In this document: one piece after another, positions 46,441 to 58,048 of the stretch
Layout of the letters: every line of letters starts with the position of its first letter
How positions within the stretch are numbered: position 1 is the first letter of the stretch
NCBI GenBank assembly: GCA_964019135.1
Contig: OZ025248.1
Coordinates: 34,775,670-34,839,669, forward strand
DNA length: 64,000 nt
Direction: 5' to 3'
Source of the DNA: Arenicola marina
Taxonomy: Eukaryota > Annelida > Polychaeta > Arenicolidae
Translations under genes and position numbers: made by a program
The notes under the pieces: generated by a model
Seen by the model: only the letters and a program-made list of their open reading frames with translations
The model's database searches: none
Told to the model about the DNA's origin: nothing

Positions 46441-47480
46441 AGTGGAATGGGTGTGTACCCAAGAGGATGCAGCGCATGGTGATCTAACACTGATGGCGGG
46501 TGTGTCCCGACAGATGTCAGGCCTCACTCGAAAGCGAGACCCCCCCCACCCCCCACCACCCCAACCCCAACCCCAAGCCCTACCCCTAGGGTTTGACCAG
46601 TGTTGACAGACTACTCGGAAAATACGACCCACCACCCCGGTCCTCACCGCCACCGGATAGGGACCACCAAGCCACAAAGGGAGGGTAGGCCCACATTGGG
46701 GCGTTGTAGTCGGTGACTGGCCGCGCGGGTGTCTCGCCGAGCAGGTAGTGTGAACGGAAACCGCAGCAGACACGGTTCGACAAAAGCGTTCGTTACCAGA
46801 AAGCTCGTTAGTGGCAGTGACAAAGAGGAATTCATTAGGGTGTGCGGGACAACCACTTCCCCGCCGTCTCCGCCCCCCCCACGCCCACGAAGGCCACCGT
46901 GGCAAGTGTCTCTGGCCGCTGCTGCTGCTGCTGCTGCTGCTGCGGTTCTGTCTCCAAGACAACGACGGACGGCACATTCGTCATGCGAGTCTCATCGCCT
47001 GCTGGAGCGCCGGTCACAGCCGTCAGGCGGACGTGACGTCACACAGTGGGAACTACGTGACGGCGCGTGACCTTCGCGCCCGTTGACCTTACATCCGGGT
47101 AGCTTCCCCCGGGAGACGACACTCTAAGGTTGTGTGTCGGCCCGGATCAACTACAAGACGAGCGGCAGGGCTTTGCCACGAGATTTGCTCGGTGGTGGCG
47201 GTGGTGGGGAGGGGGTGGGGGGTGGTGACGATGAGAGGAAGGGTCGGCTGAAAGGGGAGGGAAGGGAGGGAGGGAGGGGGCTCATCCTGGGAGCAGTTTA
47301 CTAGAGAACCTCTTTCGTCGGAAATGATGATTCTATAGCAAGCGTTTATCGCGGTAACCCTGGAAACACTACTGGTAAGGTAAAGGACGTCTTGGCCACC
47401 ACAGCGAAGACGTAGGCAAAATATATGGGTACTTGAGACCGGAACCGGAAGGGGCGGGGCCGACGGGAAGGTAGGGAGAG
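46441..47480. other. CpG-rich region with a CTG trinucleotide run
   Basis: (CTG)8 at about 46,918-46,942 is flanked by GC-rich sequence. On the minus strand it would read as eight glutamines in a 60-codon frame (47,017-46,835), but that frame has no other support. A TGACGTCA site lies at 47,034-47,041. This may be the upstream part of the promoter region that follows. Confidence 0.4.
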
Positions 47481-47786
47481 CGATGATGGAGTGCTCCCCG
47501 GCTTCGTTAGTCACGTGACCCATCATTGCGAATACTATTGTTCGCGTTCGCAAAGTTCCGACACAGCGACAAACGCAAGACCCGCGGGGAGAGAGAGCAA
47601 AAAATAAAAAAATAAAAACCCGAGTTAAGAACTAGTCCTTTAATGCACGCGTTTGCAAGCTGCAGATTACGAATCTGTCAACAAAAAAAAGAAAGAACGG
47701 CGGCGCTAGAGTTGGCGTCAGCGGCTAAAGCTGACGGGTGAGGCGGCCATAGCGACGGGCTGGACCCATTTGGCGGCATTGTGGTA
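47481..47786 (+). promoter_or_regulatory. Candidate promoter and 5' leader
   Basis: CpG-rich sequence leads into the candidate first exon. GTCACGTGAC at 47,510-47,519 is a perfect palindromic CLEAR/USF-type E-box. An A-rich AAAAATAAAAAAATAAAAA stretch follows at about 47,601-47,619. GGCGGCCATAGCG at 47,742-47,754 resembles a YY1-type initiator-proximal motif. No transcription start can be fixed from sequence alone. Confidence 0.4.
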
Positions 47787-48093
47787 ATGGAGGAGTCCCA
47801 AGATGTCGGTGGTGGCGCCACTGTCACGTATGTGAAGACGGCAGCCCGTCAACTGGCGGAAGGGGAGGATGTATTAGGCCCCATTGCACCCGCCACGGAT
47901 TTGGGGTCTGCGCAAACAGAAGCCCAGAAGACCTGCGCTTCGAGTGACAGACCAAGGGATGTTCCTCACAATGCGAACGCGTCGGCAACCCTGGAGACTG
48001 GCAGGGACAGGGAAATACAGGGAGAGACACCTGGCGGGGCCATGGAGCAAACCAGGTCGCCCGTGGGAGGAGGGGAGGTGAAATCTAGCGGCG
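47787..48093 (+). CDS. Candidate first coding exon of an unknown gene
   Basis: An ATG in fair context (G at -3 and G at +4) opens 102 codons plus one base, ending at a consensus donor (GCG/GTAAGT at 48,094). The product begins MEESQDVGGGATVTYVKTAA and continues as a polar, Glu/Gly/Ser/Thr-rich stretch with no hydrophobic segment. Such a sequence is typical of a disordered N-terminus of a nuclear or cytoplasmic protein, and no family is recognised. The lack of strong repeat composition, the CpG-rich leader and the donor together make this the best host-gene candidate in the window. The exon ends in phase 1. Without the donor the frame would stop at 48,099-48,101. Confidence 0.45.
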
Positions 48094-48842
48094 GTAAGTA
48101 GGTTCTGGCCAATCGCGTCATTTTTGGCGTGACGCCCTCCCCCGCCCCCCCCCCCCCCGCCCCTTTTCCTTCTTCCTCCTCTTCCGGCGAGGCAGCGTTG
48201 ACAGAGGGTGGGAGAGAATATGGAGAGGAGGCGGGGGGGGGGGGACGTCCATGGAAGTTGATTTGTTGTTGGGGGCGACATGGGGGTGCTTCATATTTCA
48301 AGGACAAGGACTTGGGGAGGAAATGTCGTGGTTGTTGTTTTCATTATTCCCTGATCGATTATGTTTTTACATTCGGCGAAATACATGGTTCATCTGTAAG
48401 TTAAGTTTTTCATGGAGGGGGTGGGATGGTGATACATTCGTTGTTACAAGTAGCCGGTGGCCAGGCAGGTGGGGAGGGATTAGCAAGGGCAATAACAACG
48501 CCACATTAAGTGGAGATGAAGGAGATTGGGGCACATGTAAGGGACATGAACATAAATCCAGTGAGAAGGATCGCAAGAGAAGAAGTGGAATAGCGATAGA
48601 CTGAGATTGAGGGGAAGACCAAGCGCAATGAATAAGGACAGCGGGAAAGGGGAGGGGTAAATAGAAGCAAATCGGGATAGGGAAGAGGGGAAGAAAGAGG
48701 AGGACAAGAGGAAGAAAGCAGAAGGAGAAAATATAGGGGGCGCAGATATGAAAACATGTTGCAAAAATTGTGCGATGAAGGGAAAAAACAAACCGACAAC
48801 AAGGGTTGAGATTTAGGGCCTTACGAAAGGACTAGGAAAGAG
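48094..48842 (+). other. Unique part of proposed intron 1
   Basis: Starts with GTAAGT. Contains a C13-like run at about 48,143-48,156, a G-rich patch at 48,230-48,245, and GA-rich sequence from 48,600 grading into the 63-bp array. A second donor-like CT/GTAAGT occurs at 48,391 but has no good acceptor before it. Confidence 0.35.
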
Positions 48843-51800
48843 GACAAGATGGTTGGTGGAGTCGGGGAGGTGCCGGGTGAGGGGAAGAGAGGGAGAGAGA
48901 CCAAGGATAAGATGGAAGGTGGAGTCGGGGAGGTGCGGGGTGAGGGGAAGAGAGGGAGAGAGACCGAGGATAAGATGGAAGGTGGGGTCGGGGAGGTGCG
49001 GGGTTGAGGGGAAGAGAGAGAGAGACCGAGGATAAGATAGAAGGTGGGGTCGGGGAGGTGCGGGGTGAGGGGAAGAGAGAGAGAGAGACCGAGGATAAGA
49101 TAGAAGGTGGGGTCGGGGAGGTGCGAGGTGAGGGGAAGAGAGGGAGAGAGACCGAGGATAAGATGGAAGGTGGAGTCGGGGAGGTGCGGGGTGAGGGGAA
49201 GAGAGGGAGAGAGACCGAGGATAAGATAGAAGGTGGAGTCGGGTAGGTGCGGGGTGAGGGGAAGAGAGGGAGAGAGACCGAGGATAAGATGGAAGGTGGG
49301 GTCGGGGAGGTGCGGGGTGAGGAGAAGAGAGGGAGAGAGACCGAGGATAAGATAGAAGGTGGGGTCGGGGAGGTGCGGGGTGAGGGGAAGAGAGAGAGAG
49401 AGACCGAGGATAAGATAGAAGGTGGGGTCGGGGAGGTGCGGGGTGAGGGGAAGAGAGGGAGAGAGAGCGAGGATAAGATAGAAGGTGGGGTCGGGGAGGT
49501 GCGGGGTGAGGGGAAGAGAGGGAGAGAGACCGAGGATAAGATGGAAGGTGGAGTCGGGGAGGTGCGGGGTGAGGGGAAGAGAGGGAGAGAGACCGAGGAT
49601 AAGATAGAAGGTGGGGTCGGGGAGGTGCGGGGTGAGGGGAAGAGAGGGAGAGAGACCGAGGATAAGATAGAAGGTGGGGTCGGGGAGGTGCGGGGTGAGG
49701 GGAAGAGAGGGAGAGAGACCGAGGATAAGATAGAAGGTGGGGTCGGGGAGGTGCGGGGTGAGGGGAAGAGAGGGAGAGAGACCGAGGATAAGATAGAAGG
49801 TGGAGTCGGGTAGGTGCGGGGTGAGGGGAAGAGAGGGAGAGAGACCGAGGATAAGATAGAAGGTGGAGTCGGGGAGGTGCGGGGTGAGGGGAAGAGAGAG
49901 AGAGACCGAGGATAAGATAGAAGGTGGGGTCGGGGAGGTGCGGGGTGAAGGGGAAGAGAGGGAGAGAGACCGAGGATAAGATGGAAGGTGGAGTCGGGGA
50001 GGTGCGGGGTGAGGGGAAGAGAGGGAGAGAGACCGATGATAAGATAGAAGGTGGGGTCGGGGAGGTGCGGGGTGAGGGGAAGAGAGGGAGAGAGACCGAG
50101 GACAAGATGGAAGGTGGAGTCGGGGAGGTGCGGGGTGAGGGGAAGAGAGGGAGAGAGACCGAGTATAAGATGGAAGGTGGGGTCGGGGAGGTGCGGGGTG
50201 AGGAGAAGAGAGGGAGAGAGACCGAGGACAAGATGGAAGGTGGAGTCGGGGAGGTGCGGGGTGAGGGGAAGAGAGGGAGAGAGACCGAGTATAAGATGGA
50301 AGGTGGGGTCGGGGAGGTGCGGGGTGAGGAGAAGAGAGGGAGAGAGACCGAGGATAAGATAGAAGGTGGAGTCGGGGAGGTGCGGGGTGAGGGGAAGAGA
50401 GGGAGAGAGACCGAGGATAAGATAGAAGGTGGGGTCGGGGAGGTGCGGGGTGAGGGGAAGAGAGGGAGAGAGACCGAGGATAAGATGGAAGGTGGGGTCG
50501 GGGAGGTGCGGGGTGAGGGGAAGAGAGAGAGAGACCGAGGATAAGATAGAAGGTGGGGTCGGGGAGGTGCGGGGTGAGGGGAAGAGAGGGAGAGAGACCG
50601 AGGATAAGATAGAAGGTGGGGTCGGGGAGGTGCGGGGTGAGGGGAAGAGAGAGAGAGACCGAGGATAAGATAGAAGGTGGGGTCGGGGAGGTGCGGGGTG
50701 AAGGGGAAGAGAGGGAGAGAGACCGAGGATAAGATGGAAGGTGGAGTCGGGGAGGTGCGGGGTGAGGGGAAGAGAGAGAGAGACCGAGGATAAGATAGAA
50801 GGTGGGGTCGGGGAGGTGCGGGGTGAAGGGGAAGAGAGGGAGAGAGACCGAGGATAAGATAGAAGGTGGGGTCGGGGAGGTGCGGGGTGAGGGGAAGAGA
50901 GAGAGAGACCGAGGATAAGATAGAAGGTGGGGTCGGGGAGGTGCGGGGTGAGGGGAAGAGAGAGAGAGACCGAGGATAAGATAGAAGGTGGGGTCGGGGA
51001 GGTGCGGGGTGAGGGGAAGAGAGGGAGAGAGACCGAGGATAAGATAGAAGGTGGGGTCGGGGAGGTGCGGGGTGAGGGGAAGAGAGAGAGAGACCGAGGA
51101 TAAGATAGAAGGTGGGGTCGGGGAGGTGCGGGGTGAAGGGGAAGAGAGGGAGAGAGACCGAGGATAAGATGGAAGGTGGAGTCGGGGAGGTGCGGGGTGA
51201 GGGGAAGAGAGAGAGAGACCGAGGATAAGATAGAAGGTGGGGTCGGGGAGGTGCGGGGTGAGGGGAAGAGAGGGAGAGAGACCGAGGATAAGATAGAAGG
51301 TGGGGTCGGGGAGGTGCGGGGTGAGGGGAAGAGAGAGAGAGACCGAGGATAAGATAGAAGGTGGGGTCGGGGAGGTGCGGGGTGAGGGGAAGAGAGAGAG
51401 AGACCGAGGATAAGATAGAAGGTGGGGTCGGGGAGGTGCGGGGTGAGGGGAAGAGAGGGAGAGAGACCGAGGATAAGATAGAAGGTGGGGTCGGGGAGGT
51501 GCGGGGTGAGGGGAAGAGAGAGAGAGACCGAGGATAAGATAGAAGGTGGGGTCGGGGAGGTGCGGGGTGAGGGGAAGAGAGAGAGAGACCGAGGATAAGA
51601 TAGAAGGTGGGGTCGGGGAGGTGCGGGGTGAAGGGGAAGAGAGGGAGAGAGACCGAGGATAAGATAGAAGGTGGGGTCGGGGAGGTGCGGGGTGAAGGGG
51701 AAGAGAGGGAGAGAGACCGAGGATAAGATAGAAGGTGGGGTCGGGGAGGTGCGGGGTGAAGGGGAAGAGAGGGAGAGAGACCGAGGATAAGATAGAAGGT

Positions 51801-52535
51801 GGGGTCGGGGAGGTGCGGGGTGAGGGGAAGAGAGAGAGAGACCGAGGATAAGATAGAAGGTGGGGTCGGGGAGGTGCGGGGTGAGGGGAAGAGAGGGAGA
51901 GAGACCGAGGATAAGATAGAAGGTGGGGTCGGGGAGGTGCGGGGTGAAGGGGAAGAGAGGGAGAGAGACCGAGGATAAGATGGAAGGTGGAGTCGGGGAG
52001 GTGCGGGGTGAGGGGAAGAGAGAGAGAGACCGAGGATAAGATAGAAGGTGGGGTCGGGGAGGTGCGGGGTGAGGGGAAGAGAGGGAGAGAGACCGAGGAT
52101 AAGATAGAAGGTGGGGTCGGGGAGGTGCGGGGTGAGGGGAAGAGAGAGAGAGACCGAGGATAAGATAGAAGGTGGGGTCGGGGAGGTGCGGGGTGAGGGG
52201 AAGAGAGGGAGAGAGACCGAGGATAAGATAGAAGGTGGGGTCGGGGAGGTGCGGGGTGAGGGGAAGAGAGAGAGAGACCGAGGATAAGATAGAAGGTGGG
52301 GTCGGGGAGGTGCGGGGTGAAGGGGAAGAGAGGGAGAGAGACCGAGGATAAGATGGAAGGTGGAGTCGGGGAGGTGCGGGGTGAGGGGAAGAGAGAGAGA
52401 GACCGAGGATAAGATAGAAGGTGGGGTCGGGGAGGTGCGGGGTGAAGGGGAAGAGAGGGAGAGAGACCGAGGATAAGATAGAAGGTGGAGTCGGGGAGGT
52501 GCGGGGTGAGGGGAAGAGAGGGAGAGAGAGGATTG
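48843..52535 (+). repeat. 63-bp purine-rich minisatellite, about 59 copies
   Basis: Unit GGGGAAGAGAGGGAGAGAGA, CCGAGGATAAGATAGAAGGT, GGGGTCGGGGAGGTGCGGGGTGA. Three length classes exist: 63 bp, 61 bp (GAGAGAGAGACC) and 64 bp (GTGAAGGGG). The left half (to about 50,500) is almost all 63-mers. The right half mixes 61-, 63- and 64-mers in short recurring series. ATGGAAGGTGGAGTC and ATAGAAGGTGGGGTC forms covary. Strong purine bias on the plus strand and G-rich blocks suggest triplex or quadruplex potential. Minus-strand frames up to 1,266 codons stay open in all three phases and encode a Pro/Ser/Leu repeat; these are artefacts. Confidence 0.98.
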
Positions 52536-52624
52536 GGAATGGCAAGTTGTACATCATGACGGGGAAAGAAGTAGCAAGCGAAGTAGAAACAGATTAGATA
52601 GTAGAAAGAGATCAAAAACACAAG

Positions 52625-52689
52625 GAAGAGGCCGAGCGCCTGATGGAAAGGCTGCCGTCGCCTTTAGAACTGGCGGCCCACGATATGAG
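52625..52689 (+). CDS. Candidate exon 2 (weak)
   Basis: Sixty-five bases between an AG at 52,623-52,624 and a donor GAG/GTAATA at 52,690. Joined to the phase-1 end of the first exon they keep an open frame and end in phase 0. The acceptor has no pyrimidine tract, because purine-rich DNA from the array abuts it, and this is a serious weakness. An alternative start at 52,629 reads a Glu/Arg/Leu-rich helix-like peptide (EAERLMERLPSPLELAAHDM) but ends out of phase with the next candidate exon. Confidence 0.18.
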
Positions 52690-53200
52690 GTAATAGTGAC
52701 CTTTTGCAAAACAACATTGCATTATGCTCCATAATGGTTTCGGGGGAGAAGGTGCTGAAGGTGCTACTCGGCAACCTTCTGGCTCCTGTGGCTAAGCCAT
52801 CGCCGGGGCTCTGAGCCCGCCTCCTTCTCTTGAGTGGGGCTGTTTGTTGTTTTGTATGCTTCGGATGAGATGAGAGGACGGCTCGCTATCCCTCACAGCG
52901 ATGGGTTTATCTCTCGCCGCCCAGCCGCCGGGCAACGCCCCCCTCCCCCCTCCCCCTTCCCCTCCTCCACCCCAGCAGCCTCACCACCCCCCCACCCACC
53001 ACCCACCACCCATTACCTACCATCCTGCCTCTGGCCCCAGCCAGCGGCAATCCAAGAGACCACTTAAATGGAAACGCTATATGCTGATATTATTTATCAA
53101 ATTATGTGGTAATGTCGTTTCATGTACCTGCCGTGGCCTCTGGGCAAATATTTAAAGCCGCACCCACCTATGTATATCTATATACATTGTAGAGTATTAA
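52690..53200. other. Spacer with C-rich tract
   Basis: About 500 bp. CCCACCCACCACCC-type sequence at 52,935-53,025 is low complexity. No further exon supported. Confidence 0.4.
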
Positions 53201-53350
53201 AATACAGCATTAAACTATAGTATTAAGATACAGTATTAAAATACAGTATTAAAATACAGTATTAAAATACAGTATTAAAATACAGTATTTAAATACTGTA
53301 TCAAAATACTGTATCAAAATACAATATTAAAATACAGCATTATATATATG
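53190..53350 (+). repeat. 13-bp AT-rich repeat that switches orientation
   Basis: About six copies of TACAGTATTAAAA up to 53,280, then a 22-bp perfect palindrome at 53,280-53,301 centred on TTTAAA, then TACTGTATCAAAA copies and decayed forms. The motif TACAGTA before the centre becomes TACTGTA after it, so the array is inverted about its own middle. Confidence 0.88.
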
Positions 53351-53532
53351 TATACAATCTACAACAGTAAATGTATATCAATAAATATACATGTATCATA
53401 TACCCGTAACCCCTCAGGGTCTTTCTAGCTGTGGCGCCCTCGCCGTGTCGCGACACTGGCGTCCCCATGCGGTAACGGGAAGAACATGATTGGACGCCGC
53501 CGTCCCTATTCATTTCCTCTATTGTTTTTTAG

Positions 53533-53664
53533 CCTTTCCTGTTCTTGGTTCTGACAAACGATATCCAGAGGGGCCAAGTACCTTGGGTTGGTCCAGTGCT
53601 ACAGACAGCAGGCCGTGCTTATGTGTTTCATTATCGCTCAATCACCGGCCTTCCATTCATAATG
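53533..53664 (+). CDS. Candidate internal exon, 44 codons
   Basis: A strong acceptor (CCTCTATTGTTTTTTAG) ends at 53,532, and a donor-like ATG/GTAATC lies at 53,665. The 132 bases are open, symmetric (phase 0 to 0), and read PFLFLVLTNDIQRGQVPWVG and onward, with aromatic residues and no repeat character. The reading frame stays open past the donor to 53,799, so the donor choice is not forced. No protein family is recognised. The first residues are hydrophobic and could be part of a membrane segment. Confidence 0.3.
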
Positions 53665-53755
53665 GTAATCGGTCTTTTCTCTGGTGACGGGTCGTTAGCG
53701 AGTGTTGCTAACTGTAGCACCCCCTGGCGGCTTCTGGCTGGTCGAGGTCTCAGTA

Positions 53756-56700
53756 CCTGGGTGGATGGCCATTCCCTTCAGTCATTGACCTCACAGTGAC
53801 GGCTCGGTGACCTGGTGGATGGCCATTCCCTTCAGTCAGCCACCCCACAGTGACAGCTCGGGGACCTGGTGGATTGCCATTCCCTTCAGTCAGCCACCCC
53901 ACAGTGACAGCTCGGGGACCTGGTGGATGGCCATTCCCTTCAGTCAGCCACCTCACAGTGACAGCTCGGGGACCTGGTGGATGGCCATTCCCTTCAGTCA
54001 GTGACCTCACAGTGACGGCTCGGGGACCTGGTGGATGGCCATTCCCTTCAGTCAGCCACCTCACAGTGACAGCTCGGGGACCTGGTGGATGGCCATTCCC
54101 TTCAGTCAGTGACCTCACAGTGACGGCTTGGTGACCTGGTGGATGGCCATTCCCTTCAGTCAGTGACCTCACAGTGACGGCTTGGTGACCTGGTGGATGG
54201 CCATTCACTTCAGCCACCTCGTAGTGACGGCTCGGTGGCTTGGTGGATGGCCATTCCCTTCAGTCAGTGACCTCACAGTGACGGTTCGGTGACCTGGTGG
54301 ATGGCCATTCCCTTCAGTCAGTGACCTCACAGTGACGGCTTGGTGACCTGGTGGATGGCCATTCCCTTCAGTCAGTGACCTCACAGTGACGGCTTGGTGA
54401 CCTGGTGGATGGCCATTCACTTCAGCCACCTCGTAGTGACGGCTCGGTGGCTTGGTGGATGGCCATTCCCTTCAGTCAGTGACCTCACAGTGACAGCTCG
54501 GGGACCTGGTGGATGGCCATTCCCTTCAGTCAGTGACCTCACAGTGACGGCTTGGTGACCTGGTGGATGGCCATTCCCTTCAGTCAGTGACCTCACAGTG
54601 ACGGCTTGGTGACCTGGTGGATGGCCATTCACTTCAGCCACCTCGTAGTGACGGCTCGGTGGCTTGGTGGATGGCCATTCCCCTCATTCAGTGACCTCAC
54701 AGTGACGGTTCGGTGACCTGGTGGATGGCCATTCCCTTTAGTAAGCCACCTCACAGTGACGGCTCGGTGACCTGGTGGATGGCCATTCCCTTCAGCCAGT
54801 GACCTCACAGTGACGGCTCGGTGACCTGGTGGATGGCCATTCCCTTCAGTCAGCCACCCCACAGTGACGGTTCGGTGACCTGTTGGATGGCCATTCCCTT
54901 CAGACAGTGACCTCACAGTGACGGCTCGGTGACCTGGTGGATGGCCATTCTCTTCAGTCACCTCACAGTGACGGCTAGGTGGCCTGGTGGATGGCCAGTT
55001 TCTTTAGTCACCTCATAGTGACGGCTAGGTGACCTGGTGGATGGCCATTCCTTTCCGTCAGTGACCTCACAGTGACGGCTAGGTGATTGGTGGATGGCCA
55101 TTCCCTTAAGTCAGTGACCTCACAGTGACGGCTCGGTGACCTGGTGCATGGCCATTCCCTTCAGTAAGCCACCTCACAGTGACGGCTCGGTGACCTGGTG
55201 GATGGCCATGCCCTTCAGTCGGCCACCCCACAGTGACGGTTTGGTGACCTGGTGGATGGCCATTCCCTTCAGACAGTGACCTCACAGTGACAGATTGGTG
55301 ACCTGGTGGATGGCCATTCTCTTCAGTCACCTCACAGTGACGGCTCGGTGACCTGGTGGATGGCCATTCCCTCCAGTCAGTGACCTCACAGTGACGGTTC
55401 GGTGACCTGGCGGATGGCCATTCACTTCAGTCACCTCATAGTGACGGCTCGGTGACCTGGTGGATGGCCATTCACTTCAGTCACCTCACAGTGACGGCTC
55501 GGTGACCTGTTGGATGGCCATTCCCTTCAGCCAGCTCGTAGTGACGGCTCGGTGGCTTGGTGGATGGCCATTCCCTTCAGTCAGTGACCTCACAGTGACG
55601 GTTCGGTGACCTGGTGGATGGCCATTCCCTTTAGTAAGCCACCTCACAGTGACGGCTCGGTGACCTGGTGGATGGCCATTCCCTTCAGCCAGTGACCTCA
55701 CAGTGACGGCTCGGTGACCTGGTGGATGGCCATTCCCTTCAGTCAGCCACCCCACAGTGACGGTTTGGTGACCTGTTGGATGGCCATTCCCTTCAGACAG
55801 TGACCTCACAGTGACGGCTCGGTGACCTGGTGGATGGCCATTTTCTTTAGTCACCTCATAGTGACGGCTAGGTGACCTGGTGGATGGCCATTCCTTTCCG
55901 TCAGTGACCTCACAGTGACGGCTAGGTGATTGGTGGATGGCCATTCCCTTAAGTCAGTGACCTCACAGTGACGGCTCGGTGACCTGGTGCATGGCCATTC
56001 ACTTCAGTAAGCCACCTCACAGTGACGGCTCGGTGACCTGGTGGATGGCCATTCCCTTCAGTCGGCCACCCCACAGTGACGGTTCGGTGACCTGGTGGAT
56101 GGCCATTCCCTTCAGACAGTGACCTCACAGTGACAGATTGGTGACCTGGTGGATGGCCATTCTCTTCAGTCACCTCACAGTGACGGCTCGGTGACCTGGT
56201 GGATGGCCATTCCCTCCAGTCAGTGACCTCACAGTGACGGTTTGGTGACCTGGCGGATGGCCATTCACTTCAGTCACCTCATAGTGACGGCTCGGTGACC
56301 TGGTGGATGGCCATTCACTTCAGTCACCTCACAGTGACGGCTCGGTGACCTGTTGGATGGCCATTCCCTTCAGCCACCTCGTAGTGACGGCTCGGTGACC
56401 TGGTGGATGGCCATTCCCTTCAGTCAGTGACCTCATAGTGACGGCTCGGTGACCTGGTGGATGGCCATTCACTTCAGTCACCTCACAGTGACGGCTCGGT
56501 GACCTGGTGGATGGCCATTCCCTTCAGTCAGTGACCTCACAGTGACGGTTCGGTGACCTGTTGGATGGCCATTCCCTTCAGTCAGTGACCTCACAGTGAC
56601 GGCTCGGTGACCTGGTGGATGGCCATTCACTTCAGTCCCCTCATAGTGACGGCTCGGTGACCTGGTGGATGGCCATTCCCTTCAGTCACCTCACAGTGAC

Positions 56701-57672
56701 GGCTCGGTGACCTGGTGGATGGCCATTCCCTTCAGTCAGTGACCTCACAGTGACGGCTCGGTGGCCTGGTGGATGGCCATTCCCTTCAGTCAGTGACCTC
56801 ACAGTGACGGTTCAGTGACCTGGTGGATGGCCATTCACTTCAGTCACCTCACAGTGACGGCTAGGTGACCTGTTGGATGGCCATTCCCTTCAGTCAGTGA
56901 CCTCATAGTGACGGCTCAGTGACCTGGTGGATGGCCATTCCCTTCAGACAGTGACCTCACAGTGACGGCTCGGTGACCTGTTGGATGGCCATTCCCTTCA
57001 GCCACCTCGTAGTGACGGCTCGGTGACCTGGTGGATGGCCATTCCCTTCAGTCAGTGACCTCATAGTGACGGCTCGGTGACCTGGTGGATGGCCATTCAC
57101 TTCAGTCACCTCACAGTGACGGCTCGGTGACCTGTTGGATGGCCATTCCCTTCAGCCACCTCACAGTGACGGCTCGGTGACCTGGTGGATGGCCATTCAC
57201 TTCAGTCACCTCACAGTGACGGTTCGGTGACCTGGTGGATGGCCATTCCCTTCAGTCAGCCACCTCACAGTGACGGTTCGGTGACCTGGTGGATGGCCAT
57301 TCCCTTCAGTCAGCCACCTCACAGTGACGGTTCGGTGACCTGGTGGATGGCCATTCCCTTCAGTCAGCCACCTCACAGTGACGGCTCGGTGACCTGTTGG
57401 ATGGCCATTCACTTCAGCCACCTCGTAGTGACGGCTCGGTGGCTTGGTGGATGGCCATTCCCTTCAGTCAGCCACCTCACAGTGACGGCTCGGTGACCTG
57501 GTGGATGGCCATTCACTTCAGTCACCTTACAGTGACGGTTCGGTGACCTGGTGGATGGCCATTCCCTTCAGCCAGTGACCTCACAGTGACGGCTCGGTGA
57601 CCTGGTGGATGGCCATTCCCTTCAGTCAGCCACCCCACAGTGACGGCTCGGTGACCTGGTGGATGGTCTCTT
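53756..57672 (+). repeat. 54/50-bp minisatellite, about 74 copies
   Basis: The 54-bp unit contains CAGTCAGTGACCTCACAGTG, ACGGCTCGGTGACCTGGTGG and ATGGCCATTCCCTT; a 50-bp form lacks four bases in CAGTCAGTG. Higher-order structure is clear. A 212-bp block (three 54-mers plus one 50-mer) is repeated at about 54,205 and 54,417. A segment of about 850 bp is repeated, with 54,630-55,480 matching 55,520-56,330 at offsets of 893 then 843 bp, the shift being one 50-bp unit. Each unit holds two TGACCT words. Open frames of up to 155 codons are artefacts. Confidence 0.98.
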
Positions 57673-58048
57673 CAGCCCCCGCACAGTGACTACCCTTTGA
57701 CGAGATATATTTTTTTCTGCTGCAGCCGCCGCATGCCATAGGCTTGATGGTCCCTGTCAGCCATAGTGTCCCGTTCATTAAGATTGGCTGCCAGATTTAC
57801 ACTTTGAAGGCTCTTTGTGGCATTAATGGCTTAGTCTCTACTATTATGAGAAGCCATTATAACGATTAGAATGATTTCCTCTCCCCGGGAGCCCTTTATG
57901 CTTAGCTTTATTAATGGGGTTTACCAACGCTGGTGGATGTTATTCACGAAGACAGATATACGGAAGGCCTTTTCTTCCTTCATTACAGGATTGGTCCCCC
58001 ACTACAGGGACGCTTTGTAAAAAAACGAACAATTATTTTCTTCTTCAG
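57673..58048. other. Spacer after the 54-bp array
   Basis: Unique sequence ending in a pyrimidine-rich acceptor (TTATTTTCTTCTTCAG at 58,033-58,048). No other feature recognised. Confidence 0.4.

Noticed and set aside
46835..47017. Polyglutamine protein from the CTG run on the minus strand
   Set aside because: The frame is only 60 codons, has no splice sites or domain, and lies in a region better explained as upstream DNA of a plus-strand candidate gene.
48813..52621. Minus-strand open frames of 472, 1,241 and 1,266 codons
   Set aside because: These are products of the 63-bp array. All three phases are open because the unit has no stop codon on that strand, and the peptide is a Pro/Ser/Leu repeat.
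53750..57496. Open frames of 74 to 155 codons in the 54-bp array (GNGHPPGHRAVTVRSL-type)
   Set aside because: Repeat translation only. Frames break wherever a 50-bp unit occurs.
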